A DNA stretch of 64,000 nucleotides from NCBI RefSeq assembly GCF_002251295.1, contig NZ_NPJA01000013.1, forward strand, positions 62,001 to 126,000, written 5' to 3'. The translations under genes were made by a program, and so were the position numbers. The notes beneath the pieces were generated by a model. The model saw only the letters and a list, made by a program, of their open reading frames with translations. It did no database searches and was not told where the DNA came from. This document shows, piece by piece, positions 54,580 to 62,260 of the stretch (the stretch's first letter is position 1; each line of letters opens with the position of its first letter). Source of the stretch: Prevotella sp. P5-50. Lineage in GTDB: Bacteria > Bacteroidota > Bacteroidia > Bacteroidales > Bacteroidaceae.

Positions 54580-54612
54580 AAGGTAGGTTCTCCCAGAACC
54601 TACCTTTTTTAA
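54580..54612 (+). terminator. Terminator after barrel protein gene
   Basis: AAGGTAGGTTCT (54580-54591) pairs perfectly with AGAACCTACCTT (54595-54606) around a 3-nt loop, then TTTTAATA. Confidence 0.88.
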
Positions 54613-54659
54613 TATCCCACACCTATTTATATATACCAACTCGAAAAATCACAGACATT

Positions 54660-54740
54660 GCACAAAAATCGCCATTTGTGCACAAATCGTCGGTTTTTGT
54701 GCATTTTATTTGGCTACATACCAAAAAAAGATTACCTTTG
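54660..54740 (+). promoter_or_regulatory. etf operon promoter with nested palindrome
   Basis: TTTG (54709-54712), a 20-nt spacer and TACCTTTG (54733-54740) form a consensus promoter. Just upstream lies a nested inverted repeat. Its outer arms are GCACAAAAA (54660-54668) and TTTTTGTGC (54694-54702), and the centre is the perfect palindrome ATTTGTGCACAAAT (54674-54687). This is a plausible operator; the regulator is unknown. Confidence 0.65.
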
Positions 54741-54776
54741 CACCCGATTTCGAAATTTCAATAACTCAAAATTTAT

Positions 54777-55649
54777 ATGGCTTTAAAGATTGTCGTTCTG
54801 GCAAAACAAGTGCCAGACACCCGAAATGTGGGTAAGGACGCAATGACCGCTGAAGGTACCGTAAACCGCGCCGCCTTGCCTGCTATCTTCAATCCCGAAG
54901 ATTTGAACGCCCTGGAACAAGCCCTTCGTCTGAAGGAACAAAACCCAGGCTCAACAGTTGGAATCCTCACCATGGGTCCTCCACGTGCAGGAGAAATTGT
55001 CCGTCAGGGACTTTACCGTGGCGCCGATACCGGTTGGGTTCTCACCGACCGCCTCTTCGCTGGTGCCGATACCCTTGCTACTTCTTACGCTTTGGCCACC
55101 GCCATCAAGAAGATTGGCGATGTGGATATCGTACTCGGTGGTCGTCAGGCTATCGATGGCGACACCGCACAGGTAGGCCCGCAGGTTGCTCAGAAACTGG
55201 GACTCAACCAAGTCACCTACGCTGAAGAGATTCTGAAAGTAGAAAATGGAAAGGCCACCATCCGCCGCATCATCGACGGAGGTGTGGAGACCGTAGAAGC
55301 TCCCCTGCCTGTTGTCATCACCGTCAACGGAAGTGCAGCACCCTGCCGTCCGCAGAATGCCAAACTGGTGATGAAGTACAAACGCGCTACCTGTCCTATG
55401 GAGCGCCCCAAGGAAGGCACTCCCTACGACTACCTCTATGAAGAGCGCCCCTACCTCAACCTCAACCAGTGGGGTGTGGCAGATGTTGACGGCGACGTAG
55501 AGCAGTGTGGTCTTTCAGGATCACCCACCAAGGTGAAGGCAGTGAAGAACATCGTGTTCCAAGCCAAAGAGTCAAAGACCCTGACCGCTTCAGATGCCGA
55601 CATTGAAGGAATGATCAAGGAATTGTTGGACGAAAAGATTATTGGATAA
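54777..55649 (+). CDS. etfB: Electron transfer flavoprotein beta subunit
   Basis: EtfB with EtfA carries electrons from acyl-CoA dehydrogenase. The 290 residues include the start ALKIVVLAKQVPDTRNVG, ALEQALRLKE, ILTMGPPRAGEIVRQGLYRGAD, the nucleotide-site segment VLGGRQAIDGDTAQVGPQVA and VITVNGSAAPCRPQN. In anaerobes such Etf pairs can take part in flavin-based electron bifurcation; whether that applies here is not shown. It is followed by etfA after 5 bp. Confidence 0.94.
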   Translation: MALKIVVLAKQVPDTRNVGKDAMTAEGTVNRAALPAIFNPEDLNALEQALRLKEQNPGSTVGILTMGPPRAGEIVRQGLYRGADTGWVLTDRLFAGADTLATSYALATAIKKIGDVDIVLGGRQAIDGDTAQVGPQVAQKLGLNQVTYAEEILKVENGKATIRRIIDGGVETVEAPLPVVITVNGSAAPCRPQNAKLVMKYKRATCPMERPKEGTPYDYLYEERPYLNLNQWGVADVDGDVEQCGLSGSPTKVKAVKNIVFQAKESKTLTASDADIEGMIKELLDEKIIG

Positions 55650-55654
55650 GAGAT

Positions 55655-56677
55655 ATGAATAATGTATTTGTATATGTTGAGATAGAAGGTACGCAGGTAC
55701 AGGAAGTATCTCAGGAACTGCTGACCAAAGGTCGCAAGCTCGCCAATGAACTCGGTGTAGAGCTCCACGCTGTGGTTGCCGGCACCGGTATCAAGGGTAA
55801 GGTAGAGGACCAGATCCTCCCCTATGGTGTTGACAAGCTGTTCGTGTTCGATGGCGAAGGACTCTTCCCCTACACCTCAGCTCCCCACACCGATATCATG
55901 GTCAACCTCTTCAAAGAGGAACAGCCGCAGATTTGCCTCATGGGTGCAACAGTCATCGGTCGCGACCTCGGTCCCCGCGTGTCATCATCACTCACCAGCG
56001 GACTGACTGCCGACTGCACCGAACTGGAAATCGGTTCGTTTGAAGACAAAAAGTCTGGCAAGACCTTCGACAACCTGCTCTATCAGATTCGTCCCGCTTT
56101 CGGTGGTAACATCGTAGCCACCATCGTCAACCCCGAACACCGTCCACAGATGGCAACCGTTCGTAGCGGTGTGATGCAGAAAGCCCTCTACGACGGACAG
56201 GCCAAGAACGAGGTCGTATATCCTGAAGTATCAAAATACGTAGCTCCAGAAGCCTTCGTCGTAAAGGTGCTCGACCACCACGTAGAGGCAGCCAAGCACA
56301 ACCTCAAAGGCGCACCTATCGTAGTAGCCGGAGGATATGGCGTAGGATCTAAGGAAGGCTTCGACCAACTCTTCCAGTTGGCAAAAGTACTCCATGGCGA
56401 AGTAGGAGGATCACGTGCCGCTGTCGATGCCGGATGGATAGACCACGACCGTCAGATCGGTCAGACCGGTGTCACCGTACACCCCAAGGTATATATTGCC
56501 TGCGGTATCTCTGGTCAGATCCAGCACATCGCTGGTATGCAGGATTCAGGCATCATCATCAGCGTCAACAACGACCCCGACGCACCCATCAACAAGATTG
56601 CCGACTACGTCATCGTGGGCAATGTCGAGGAGGTAGTGCCGAAGCTCATTAAGTATTACAAGCAAAATTCGAAATAA
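55655..56677 (+). CDS. etfA: Electron transfer flavoprotein alpha subunit
   Basis: EtfA binds the electron-transferring FAD. Its C-terminal domain contains the FAD signature region: GAPIVVAGGYGVGSKEGF, GEVGGSRAAVDAGWIDHDRQ, IGQTGVTVHPKVYIACGISG and IQHIAGMQDSGIIISVNNDPD. The 340-residue length is normal. It would normally be followed directly by the acyl-CoA dehydrogenase gene, but a repeat cassette with a four-helix-bundle gene intervenes. Confidence 0.95.
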   Translation: MNNVFVYVEIEGTQVQEVSQELLTKGRKLANELGVELHAVVAGTGIKGKVEDQILPYGVDKLFVFDGEGLFPYTSAPHTDIMVNLFKEEQPQICLMGATVIGRDLGPRVSSSLTSGLTADCTELEIGSFEDKKSGKTFDNLLYQIRPAFGGNIVATIVNPEHRPQMATVRSGVMQKALYDGQAKNEVVYPEVSKYVAPEAFVVKVLDHHVEAAKHNLKGAPIVVAGGYGVGSKEGFDQLFQLAKVLHGEVGGSRAAVDAGWIDHDRQIGQTGVTVHPKVYIACGISGQIQHIAGMQDSGIIISVNNDPDAPINKIADYVIVGNVEEVVPKLIKYYKQNSK

Positions 56678-56684
56678 ATAATTT

Positions 56685-57205
56685 GGGAATTTAAAGAAGT
56701 TAAGGGAAGTTAGAGAAGTTAAGAGACAATAGCTTTTATGGTATATAGTTTTGAAAATATCATAGCTTGGCAGAAGGCTCATGCTTTTGTTTTGTTCGTT
56801 TATCGAGTAACGAGACATTTTCCAAAAGATGAGATTTTTGGACTGACATCTCAGTTCAGAAGAGCAGCTGTATCTATCGAAGCAAACATTGCAGAAGGCT
56901 ATAAGAAACTTAGCAAAGCTGACAAACTCCGTTTCTTCAACATTTCGCAAGGAAGTCTTGAGGAATGTAGAGATTACATTATCTTATCTAGAGATTTAGA
57001 TTACATCTCGCAAATTGAATTTGAAGAACTCCATACTGGCCTTGTAACGACAAGTAAATTTCTCAATTCATATTGCGAAGCTATCGTTAACAATAATGCT
57101 CTTAAGGAAGAAGGAATGTAGTTATAAATAGTAGATCAAGGAAGAAAGGTGTTGTCCCTTAACTTCCCGAACGACCGTAGGGAGTGATAACTTCCCCTTA
57201 ACTTC
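56685..57205 (+). mobile_element. Four-helix-bundle gene cassette bounded by repeat blocks
   Basis: The left block 56685-56733 (GAAGTTAAGGGAAGTTAGAG ... GAAGTTAAGAGACAATAGC) and the right block 57151-57205 (TTGTCCCTTAACTTCCCGAA, then GTAGGGAGTGATAACTTCCC) contain mutually inverted GAAGTTAAG/CTTAACTTC sequences. The same two blocks, in reverse orientation and without the gene, are found at 14768-14887. The cassette separates etfA from its partner acyl-CoA dehydrogenase gene. No transposase and no clear target duplication are seen. Confidence 0.65.
56738..57121 (+). CDS. Four-helix-bundle protein (23S rRNA intervening-sequence protein family)
   Basis: The 127-residue protein has the family pattern YSFENIIAWQKAHAFVLFVY, FPKDEIFGLTSQFRRAAVSI and EANIAEGYKKLSKADKLRFF, then two further amphipathic helices. 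Homologues lie in intervening sequences of some 23S rRNA genes, form pentameric bundles and are related to the Avd accessory protein of diversity-generating retroelements. Function is unknown. Start is 4 bp after the left repeat block. Its lower GC and differing codon use relative to etfA and the acyl-CoA dehydrogenase gene fit separate origin. Confidence 0.9.
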   Translation: MVYSFENIIAWQKAHAFVLFVYRVTRHFPKDEIFGLTSQFRRAAVSIEANIAEGYKKLSKADKLRFFNISQGSLEECRDYIILSRDLDYISQIEFEELHTGLVTTSKFLNSYCEAIVNNNALKEEGM

Positions 57206-57232
57206 CCCTTAATTCCCACAAAACAAAAAAAT

Positions 57233-58960
57233 ATGGCAAACTATTATAGTGATCACCCCGAAATCGCGTTCCACCTCAACCACCCGTTGATGGAGCGTAT
57301 CGTAGAACTCAAGGAGAAAAACTACGAAGACAAAGCCAAGTTCGAGGACGCACCCGTCGATTATAACGATGCCATCGAGAACTACAAACAGATTCTCGAC
57401 ATCACCGGCGATGTGGCTGCCAATATCATTGAACCCAACTCAGAGAGCGTTGACCTCGAAGGTCCACACCTTGAGAATGGTCGTATGATCTATGCCTCAA
57501 AGACATTCGAGAACCTTGACGCCACCCGTAAGGCTGGACTCCACGGTGTCTCAATGCCCCGTCGCTACGGCGGTCTCAACCTCCCCAACACCGTATTCTC
57601 TATGCTCAGCGAGGTCATCTCAGCAGCCGATGCAGGCTTCCAGAACATCTGGAGCCTCCAGAGCTGTATCGACACCCTCTATGAGTTTGGTTCAGAGGAA
57701 CAGCGTCAGAAGTACATCCCGCGCGTATGTGCCGGCGAAACCATGTCAATGGACCTCACCGAGCCCGATGCCGGTTCCGACCTGCAGCGCGTCATGCTCA
57801 AAGCCACCTACGACGAGAAAGAAGGTTGCTGGCGTCTGAATGGCGTGAAGCGCTTCATCACCAATGGTGACTCAGACATCCACCTCGTACTCGCCCGTTC
57901 AGAAGAAGGCACCAAAGACGGTCGTGGACTCTCTATGTTCATCTACGACAAGAACCAAGGCGGTGTTGACGTGCGCCACATCGAGCACAAGCTCGGTATC
58001 CACGGATCACCCACCTGTGAGCTGACCTATAAGAACGCTAAGGCAGAACTCTGCGGAAGCACCCGTCTCGGTCTGATCAAGTACGTCATGGCACTGATGA
58101 ACGGCGCCCGCCTCGGCATCGCAGCCCAGTCTGTAGGTGTAGAACAGGAAGCCTACAACGAAGGACTCGCCTACGCCAAAGAGCGTGCACAGTTTGGTGA
58201 GAAGATCATCAACTTCCCTGCAGTCTATGACATGCTCTCACGCATGAAGGCCAAGCTCGACGCAGGTCGTTCACTGCTCTATCAAACCGCCCGCTACGTA
58301 GATATCTACAAAGCCCTTGAGGATATAGAGCGCGACCGCAAGCTCACCCCCGAAGAGAAGCAGGAGCTCAAGAAATACCAGCGTCTGGCAGACGCCTTCA
58401 CTCCAATGGCAAAGGGTATGAACTCAGAATACGCCAACCAGAACGCCTACGATGCCATCAGCATCCACGGAGGTTCAGGCTTCATCATGGAGTACAAGAG
58501 CCAGCGTTTGTTCCGCGACGCCCGCATCTTCTCTATCTACGAGGGAACCACCCAGCTTCAGGTAGTAGCCGCCATCCGTTACATCACCAACGGCACCATG
58601 CTCAACAACATCAAGGACATGGCAGCCACAGAAGTTTCTGAGGCACTCCAGCCCCTAAAGGCACGTGTTGAGAAGCTCATCCCCGTTTACGAGGCAGCCC
58701 TCAACCGCGTCAAGGACCTCAACAATCAGGACGCCCACGATTTCCTTGCCCGTCGTCTTTACGACATGACCTGTGAGATTGTGATGTCGCTCCTCATCCT
58801 CGACGATGCCACCCGTGCTCCAGAGCTCTTCACCAAGTCAGCCAACGTATATGTTCGCATGACCGAGGAAGATATTCTTGGCAAGGCAGCCTACATTCAG
58901 AATTTCCAGGTAGAGGATCTCGCCAGCTTCCGTGCTGCCGAAGAATCTGCCGCCGAGTAA
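57233..58960 (+). CDS. Acyl-CoA dehydrogenase
   Basis: The flavoenzyme oxidises a short acyl-CoA and hands electrons to the Etf encoded upstream, or works in reverse in butyrate- or propionate-type fermentation. The 575 residues include MSMDLTEPDAGSDLQRVM, GVKRFITNGD, HIEHKLGIHGSPTCEL, GARLGIAAQSVGVEQEAYN, ISIHGGSGFIMEYKSQRLFRDAR and IYEGTTQLQVVAAIRY. It is about 190 residues longer than the basic family because of an inserted helical segment (near 360-385) and a C-terminal extension, as in longer acyl-CoA dehydrogenases of this phylum. Confidence 0.92.
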   Translation: MANYYSDHPEIAFHLNHPLMERIVELKEKNYEDKAKFEDAPVDYNDAIENYKQILDITGDVAANIIEPNSESVDLEGPHLENGRMIYASKTFENLDATRKAGLHGVSMPRRYGGLNLPNTVFSMLSEVISAADAGFQNIWSLQSCIDTLYEFGSEEQRQKYIPRVCAGETMSMDLTEPDAGSDLQRVMLKATYDEKEGCWRLNGVKRFITNGDSDIHLVLARSEEGTKDGRGLSMFIYDKNQGGVDVRHIEHKLGIHGSPTCELTYKNAKAELCGSTRLGLIKYVMALMNGARLGIAAQSVGVEQEAYNEGLAYAKERAQFGEKIINFPAVYDMLSRMKAKLDAGRSLLYQTARYVDIYKALEDIERDRKLTPEEKQELKKYQRLADAFTPMAKGMNSEYANQNAYDAISIHGGSGFIMEYKSQRLFRDARIFSIYEGTTQLQVVAAIRYITNGTMLNNIKDMAATEVSEALQPLKARVEKLIPVYEAALNRVKDLNNQDAHDFLARRLYDMTCEIVMSLLILDDATRAPELFTKSANVYVRMTEEDILGKAAYIQNFQVEDLASFRAAEESAAE

Positions 58961-58979
58961 TCTACTCCCCCACTATACC

Positions 58980-59020
58980 AATCACCGCCGCAGTCAACCA
59001 CTACGGCGGTGATTTTTTCA
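58980..59020 (+). terminator. Terminator after acyl-CoA dehydrogenase gene
   Basis: AATCACCGCCG (58980-58990) pairs exactly with CGGCGGTGATT (59004-59014), followed by TTTT. Confidence 0.9.
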
Positions 59021-59255
59021 CCTCTACCATAACAAGACATCTCAGATTCCCATCAATGATTCCACTGGAATGTTAAGCATTTTAATGTAATCTACGCCAA
59101 AAAGAAAAACGAAATCTCATCAAATATCTCCCTCGTTGTTTTACAACAGGTTATGAATTTAGCCCATACCAGTCATTGGCATTTGCCCCCTCTTCCGTAA
59201 AGCATAGCCCTGACATACACAACTTTACAAGTTCGAATAACCCCGGATTGCTATT

Positions 59256-59400
59256 ACTTCACTCGTCAGTTGGATTGCATCCATCGTTTTCTCGCCATGA
59301 CATAACCCGAACCAGTTCGGTTCTGCTCATCTGACTTCACTCTTCAGTTCCATTTCATGGCACATTTTCTCGCCATGGCATAACTCAACGAGTTCGGGAA
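59256..59400 (+). repeat. Two tandem copies (78 bp apart) of the TTTTCTCGCCATG hairpin element
   Basis: TTTTCTCGCCATGACATAA (from 59287) and TTTTCTCGCCATGGCATAA (from 59365) are each preceded by ACTTCACTC(G/T)TCAGTT. Each is followed by a small hairpin: CCGAAC/GTTCGG in the first copy, AACTC/GAGTT in the second. A third copy with another hairpin sequence is at 14701-14760. No gene is seen between 59021 and 60777. Confidence 0.65.
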
Positions 59401-59432
59401 GAAAAGGCTACCATCCCCCACAGGTTGGGCAG

Positions 59433-59641
59433 TTTCTCGTCGAGTTATCGATAGTTTCTCGTCCGAGAGTCGTTCTTCTTTCGTCCGTCTCTCGTTCGTT
59501 TTTTGCTTGATCCTCGTTCGGTCCTCGTTCGGTCTTCGATAGACTAACGAATAAGCAACGAGAGACGAACGAGAGACGAACGAGGACCTAACGAGAAGTT
59601 AACGAGAACCGAACGATAAGCTAACGAGAAGAAATCAAGCC
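59433..59641. repeat. Strictly 11-bp-phased array with central inversion
   Basis: Eighteen contiguous 11-mers. In nine of units 1-10 (59433-59542) TCG lies at positions 5-7, mostly within CTCGT (TTTCTCGTCGA, TCTCTCGTTCG, GTCCTCGTTCG and so on); unit 7 has TTG there. In units 11-18 (59543-59630) the core is AACGA at positions 4-8 (AGCAACGAGAG, ACGAACGAGAG, GTTAACGAGAA ...). Flanking positions vary freely. There are no insertions or deletions between units. The period of 11 rules out coding. Confidence 0.9.
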
Positions 59642-60057
59642 CTGGTCGGGTGTCAATCGAAAAACCATGATCCTTCTGTTGTAAGCAGTTTGAGATGTTT
59701 GATGTAAAAATTGTAAACATAAATGAGAATTTTTAATTTGTAAGACTTGTGGTTTATTGCAAAGGCTTCTTTCTGGTTATGAAAATCAGCCACGAGATCG
59801 CGTGCAAATATACAAAATCACACCCCCCATTGTCAACCCTTTGGCCCAAATTTTAATTTTATTTAACTAATAATTTAGCTTTTTTTAATATTACAACGCG
59901 CTCAAATATTATAAACATAGACACATTTTTGACGAGAGATAAACTGTCTATCAAGGTGCCTGTATTCCGTGGATAATAAAAAGAATCCGAGTCCCTGTCA
60001 GACCACGACATTAGATTTAAACTGGTACTAAATACTGTGTTTTAGCGCATGACGTCA

Positions 60058-60145
60058 TCGCGACTGGCGATTGGCGTTTTCTCCAACAGAGATTGGCGTT
60101 TTCGCGACCAGTGATTGGCGTTCTCTCCAACAGAGAGCGGCATTA
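60058..60145. repeat. Eight 11-bp units with alternating half-sites
   Basis: TCGCGACTGGC, GATTGGCGTTT, TCTCCAACAGA, GATTGGCGTTT, TCGCGACCAGT, GATTGGCGTTC, TCTCCAACAGA and GAGCGGCATTA run without gaps. TTGG and CCAA alternate at 11-bp spacing. A perfect ATGACGTCAT palindrome lies just before it (60049-60058). The stretch 60146-60600 that follows holds only weak frames that I do not support. Confidence 0.75.
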
Positions 60146-60609
60146 CCTGTTTTTCAACGAATGCTGTTGTCTAGTAAAACACGATTAACAGATTGCTCGG
60201 ATAGAGAAAGAGTCTCATTCTCAGCATCTCAATTACAAAATAGTCATGTAAAGAAATTAGATAACAATATCACATACCTGTGAAATAGACTTTGCAGATC
60301 AAAATCTTTGAGCAGAAGCCATCTACTGACCTCAAAATGCTTATTTTTTTCAAACGGAGTTGCATGTTGAGGAAGGTGTATCCGTTAAAGTGCCCCTATG
60401 AATTATACACCTTAGACCAAGGATTGAGTCAATTACAGAAGACAATGTGGAGTCAAATTGCTCCACAACCCGAAAATATTTCTCCAAAAGGAGTATGTTT
60501 TTCAGATTTAATTTGTATTTTTGCCATGTCATATCAGAGTTTTGCTTGTTTTCTTTTCGCAACACTAAGATAAGTGAATTCTTCGACATGGCAAAATCCT
60601 GGGCCGCTC

Positions 60610-60693
60610 GGCTCTGCCGCTTGGCTTGTCCAAGTAACTGGCTCTACTGCTTGCCAAAGCAAGTAACCGGCTTTGCCGCTTAGCTAGTCTAAG
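60610..60693 (+). repeat. Three 25-30-bp repeats each with a covarying hairpin
   Basis: Units at 60610-60639, 60640-60668 and 60669-60693 start GGCTCTGCCG, GGCTCTACTG and GGCTTTGCCG. Each contains a hairpin: CTTGG/CCAAG, CTTGC/GCAAG and CTTAG/CTAAG. The third is followed by ACTTTTTG and could end a transcript. The base changes keep pairing. Confidence 0.65.
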
Positions 60694-60777
60694 ACTTTTT
60701 GTTGCTCAGGTACTTAAAAAGTTTAATTTATAATAGTGTTGCGGAATAAAGGATAAAGATATTCAAATCTTAGAGAC

Positions 60778-62121
60778 ATGACCAAAGAACAGCGGACGGC
60801 AATAGCTCGCATCTTCAACGACATGATTAAGGCTGATAATATCATCGAGGAAAGCGAGGTAAAGAACATGAAACGGCTCATGTCCGAGTATGCCATCACT
60901 CACCAGGAGATGAGCGATGCACGCAAGATTCGTTTCTCAGATGCTGTCAATACACTGAAGGAGTTGTCTGTCAGAGAGCGGAAGGCATTCTTCGACCATA
61001 TATACGATATTGCCCTGAGCGATAACATCTGCGTACCTCGCGAAGCTCTTCTGCTCATTGCCTTGCAGTACTGTCTGATGAAGGATGCCAAGAAGGCTGA
61101 TGGCACTATACCCACTCCAAAGCCATATCTTATTTCCTGTCCTACTGGCGAGGCCAGTTTCAACGACCAGTATATGGTCTATCTAGAGAGTTCCTACGAT
61201 GAAGAGCGTAATGAGGAACTGAAACAGCACTTCCGACTGCTGGTCACGATTACACGCCTCTGCGGGTTTAACTTCATCTACATCCCCAAGATGGTGGAGG
61301 AGTTTCGGGGCATGAATGAGCAGTATGTGAAGGATGTCATCAGCTATATGGCTCCCAACCTCGAAGAAGCTATCATCCAGCAGGTGTACGACCGCTTGTG
61401 CGATATGACGACAGTCGATTTTTTCCGCAATGTGCTGTACGAACGCTTGCAGGTGAAGGCACTCCACAACACACCGCCTTCTCTCCTTATCAATATCGGT
61501 ACATCTGTCGTGCCATTTTGCAGCGCTGGCGGTTCGATACAATACTACACGGAGTTTCTGTGCATCCCCATCTCGTCGGGCATCTTGACTCTGGTGGATG
61601 ACATCCTGGGATTCTATCAGAGCAAGGTCAGCATCCGCCAATCGATAACCATCAACGACAGCAAGGGCCAGTTCAAGTATTTCGGATTCTACAAGGCCCT
61701 CTTCGATTTCCTTGTGGCTCCTCCACCAGTGGCTCCCGACTTGGTGTTCCTGGGACAAGACATGAAGACTGGCCGCTATCAGGTAGCCTTCAAGTTCGAC
61801 GATGGGAACGAGAAGAAGGTGACGTTCACGCCCAAAGAATATGACATCTATCTCCAGGTTGCCCTGAAGACCTATAAGTCTCGCACGAGGGGACTGCCCG
61901 TCACCTACGACAAGCATATCAAGCCCACCATAGCTCATCTGAAGAGCAAAATCAGTAGCGACATTCCCGACCTGAACTATTCCGACCAGTATAAGCCGGA
62001 AAGAGACGGCAATGCCTACGTCATGCGTTTGGACAAATCGAAAGTATTTGTAAGAGTACGCACTTCCAACTGCGGTTATGACTATGAGGATATCCCCATT
62101 CTGAAGTATGAAAAGAAGTGA
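60778..62121 (+). CDS. TerB-like domain protein of unknown function
   Basis: The 447-residue protein starts with an all-helical domain of TerB type (AIARIFNDMIKADNIIEESE, then EMSDARKIRFSDAVNTLKEL, ALSDNICVPREALLLIALQY, residues 1-105). The middle (about 115-315) is unassigned. The last 115 residues (QVAFKFDDGNEKKVTFTPKEY ... IKPTIAHLKSKI) look like a small domain with a possible winged helix. It is not a signal-bearing or membrane protein. It lies just upstream of the dual-OB and DUF488 genes, in the same direction. I do not recognise a specific function. Confidence 0.6.
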   Translation: MTKEQRTAIARIFNDMIKADNIIEESEVKNMKRLMSEYAITHQEMSDARKIRFSDAVNTLKELSVRERKAFFDHIYDIALSDNICVPREALLLIALQYCLMKDAKKADGTIPTPKPYLISCPTGEASFNDQYMVYLESSYDEERNEELKQHFRLLVTITRLCGFNFIYIPKMVEEFRGMNEQYVKDVISYMAPNLEEAIIQQVYDRLCDMTTVDFFRNVLYERLQVKALHNTPPSLLINIGTSVVPFCSAGGSIQYYTEFLCIPISSGILTLVDDILGFYQSKVSIRQSITINDSKGQFKYFGFYKALFDFLVAPPPVAPDLVFLGQDMKTGRYQVAFKFDDGNEKKVTFTPKEYDIYLQVALKTYKSRTRGLPVTYDKHIKPTIAHLKSKISSDIPDLNYSDQYKPERDGNAYVMRLDKSKVFVRVRTSNCGYDYEDIPILKYEKK

Positions 62122-62220
62122 TTTCCATACCCCTCGGCAACGTTGCAGCCTCAGCACTACTTTTTTGCCATCTTTGCATGGCAATGTTGCTGTTTTGGTG
62201 CTTTGTACAGATAAAGTCCT

Positions 62221-62228
62221 TATCTTTG
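62221..62228 (+). promoter_or_regulatory. -7 box before the dual-OB gene
   Basis: TATCTTTG matches the -7 consensus 32 bp before the ATG; the possible -33 elements (TTTG at 62202 or 62194) are at non-ideal spacing. It suggests that the dual-OB/DUF488 genes can be transcribed separately from the TerB-like gene. Confidence 0.5.
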
Positions 62229-62260
62229 CAACAAGAAACAATAAACTAAAAGCAAAGAGT

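Noticed and set aside
56685-57240. Target-site duplication flanking the four-helix-bundle cassette
   Set aside because: No identical short repeats immediately outside the repeat blocks could be identified with confidence.
60292-60589. Short frames on both strands (93 and 79 codons)
   Set aside because: Neither has a promoter, ribosome binding site or family likeness, and both lie in a repeat-rich spacer.
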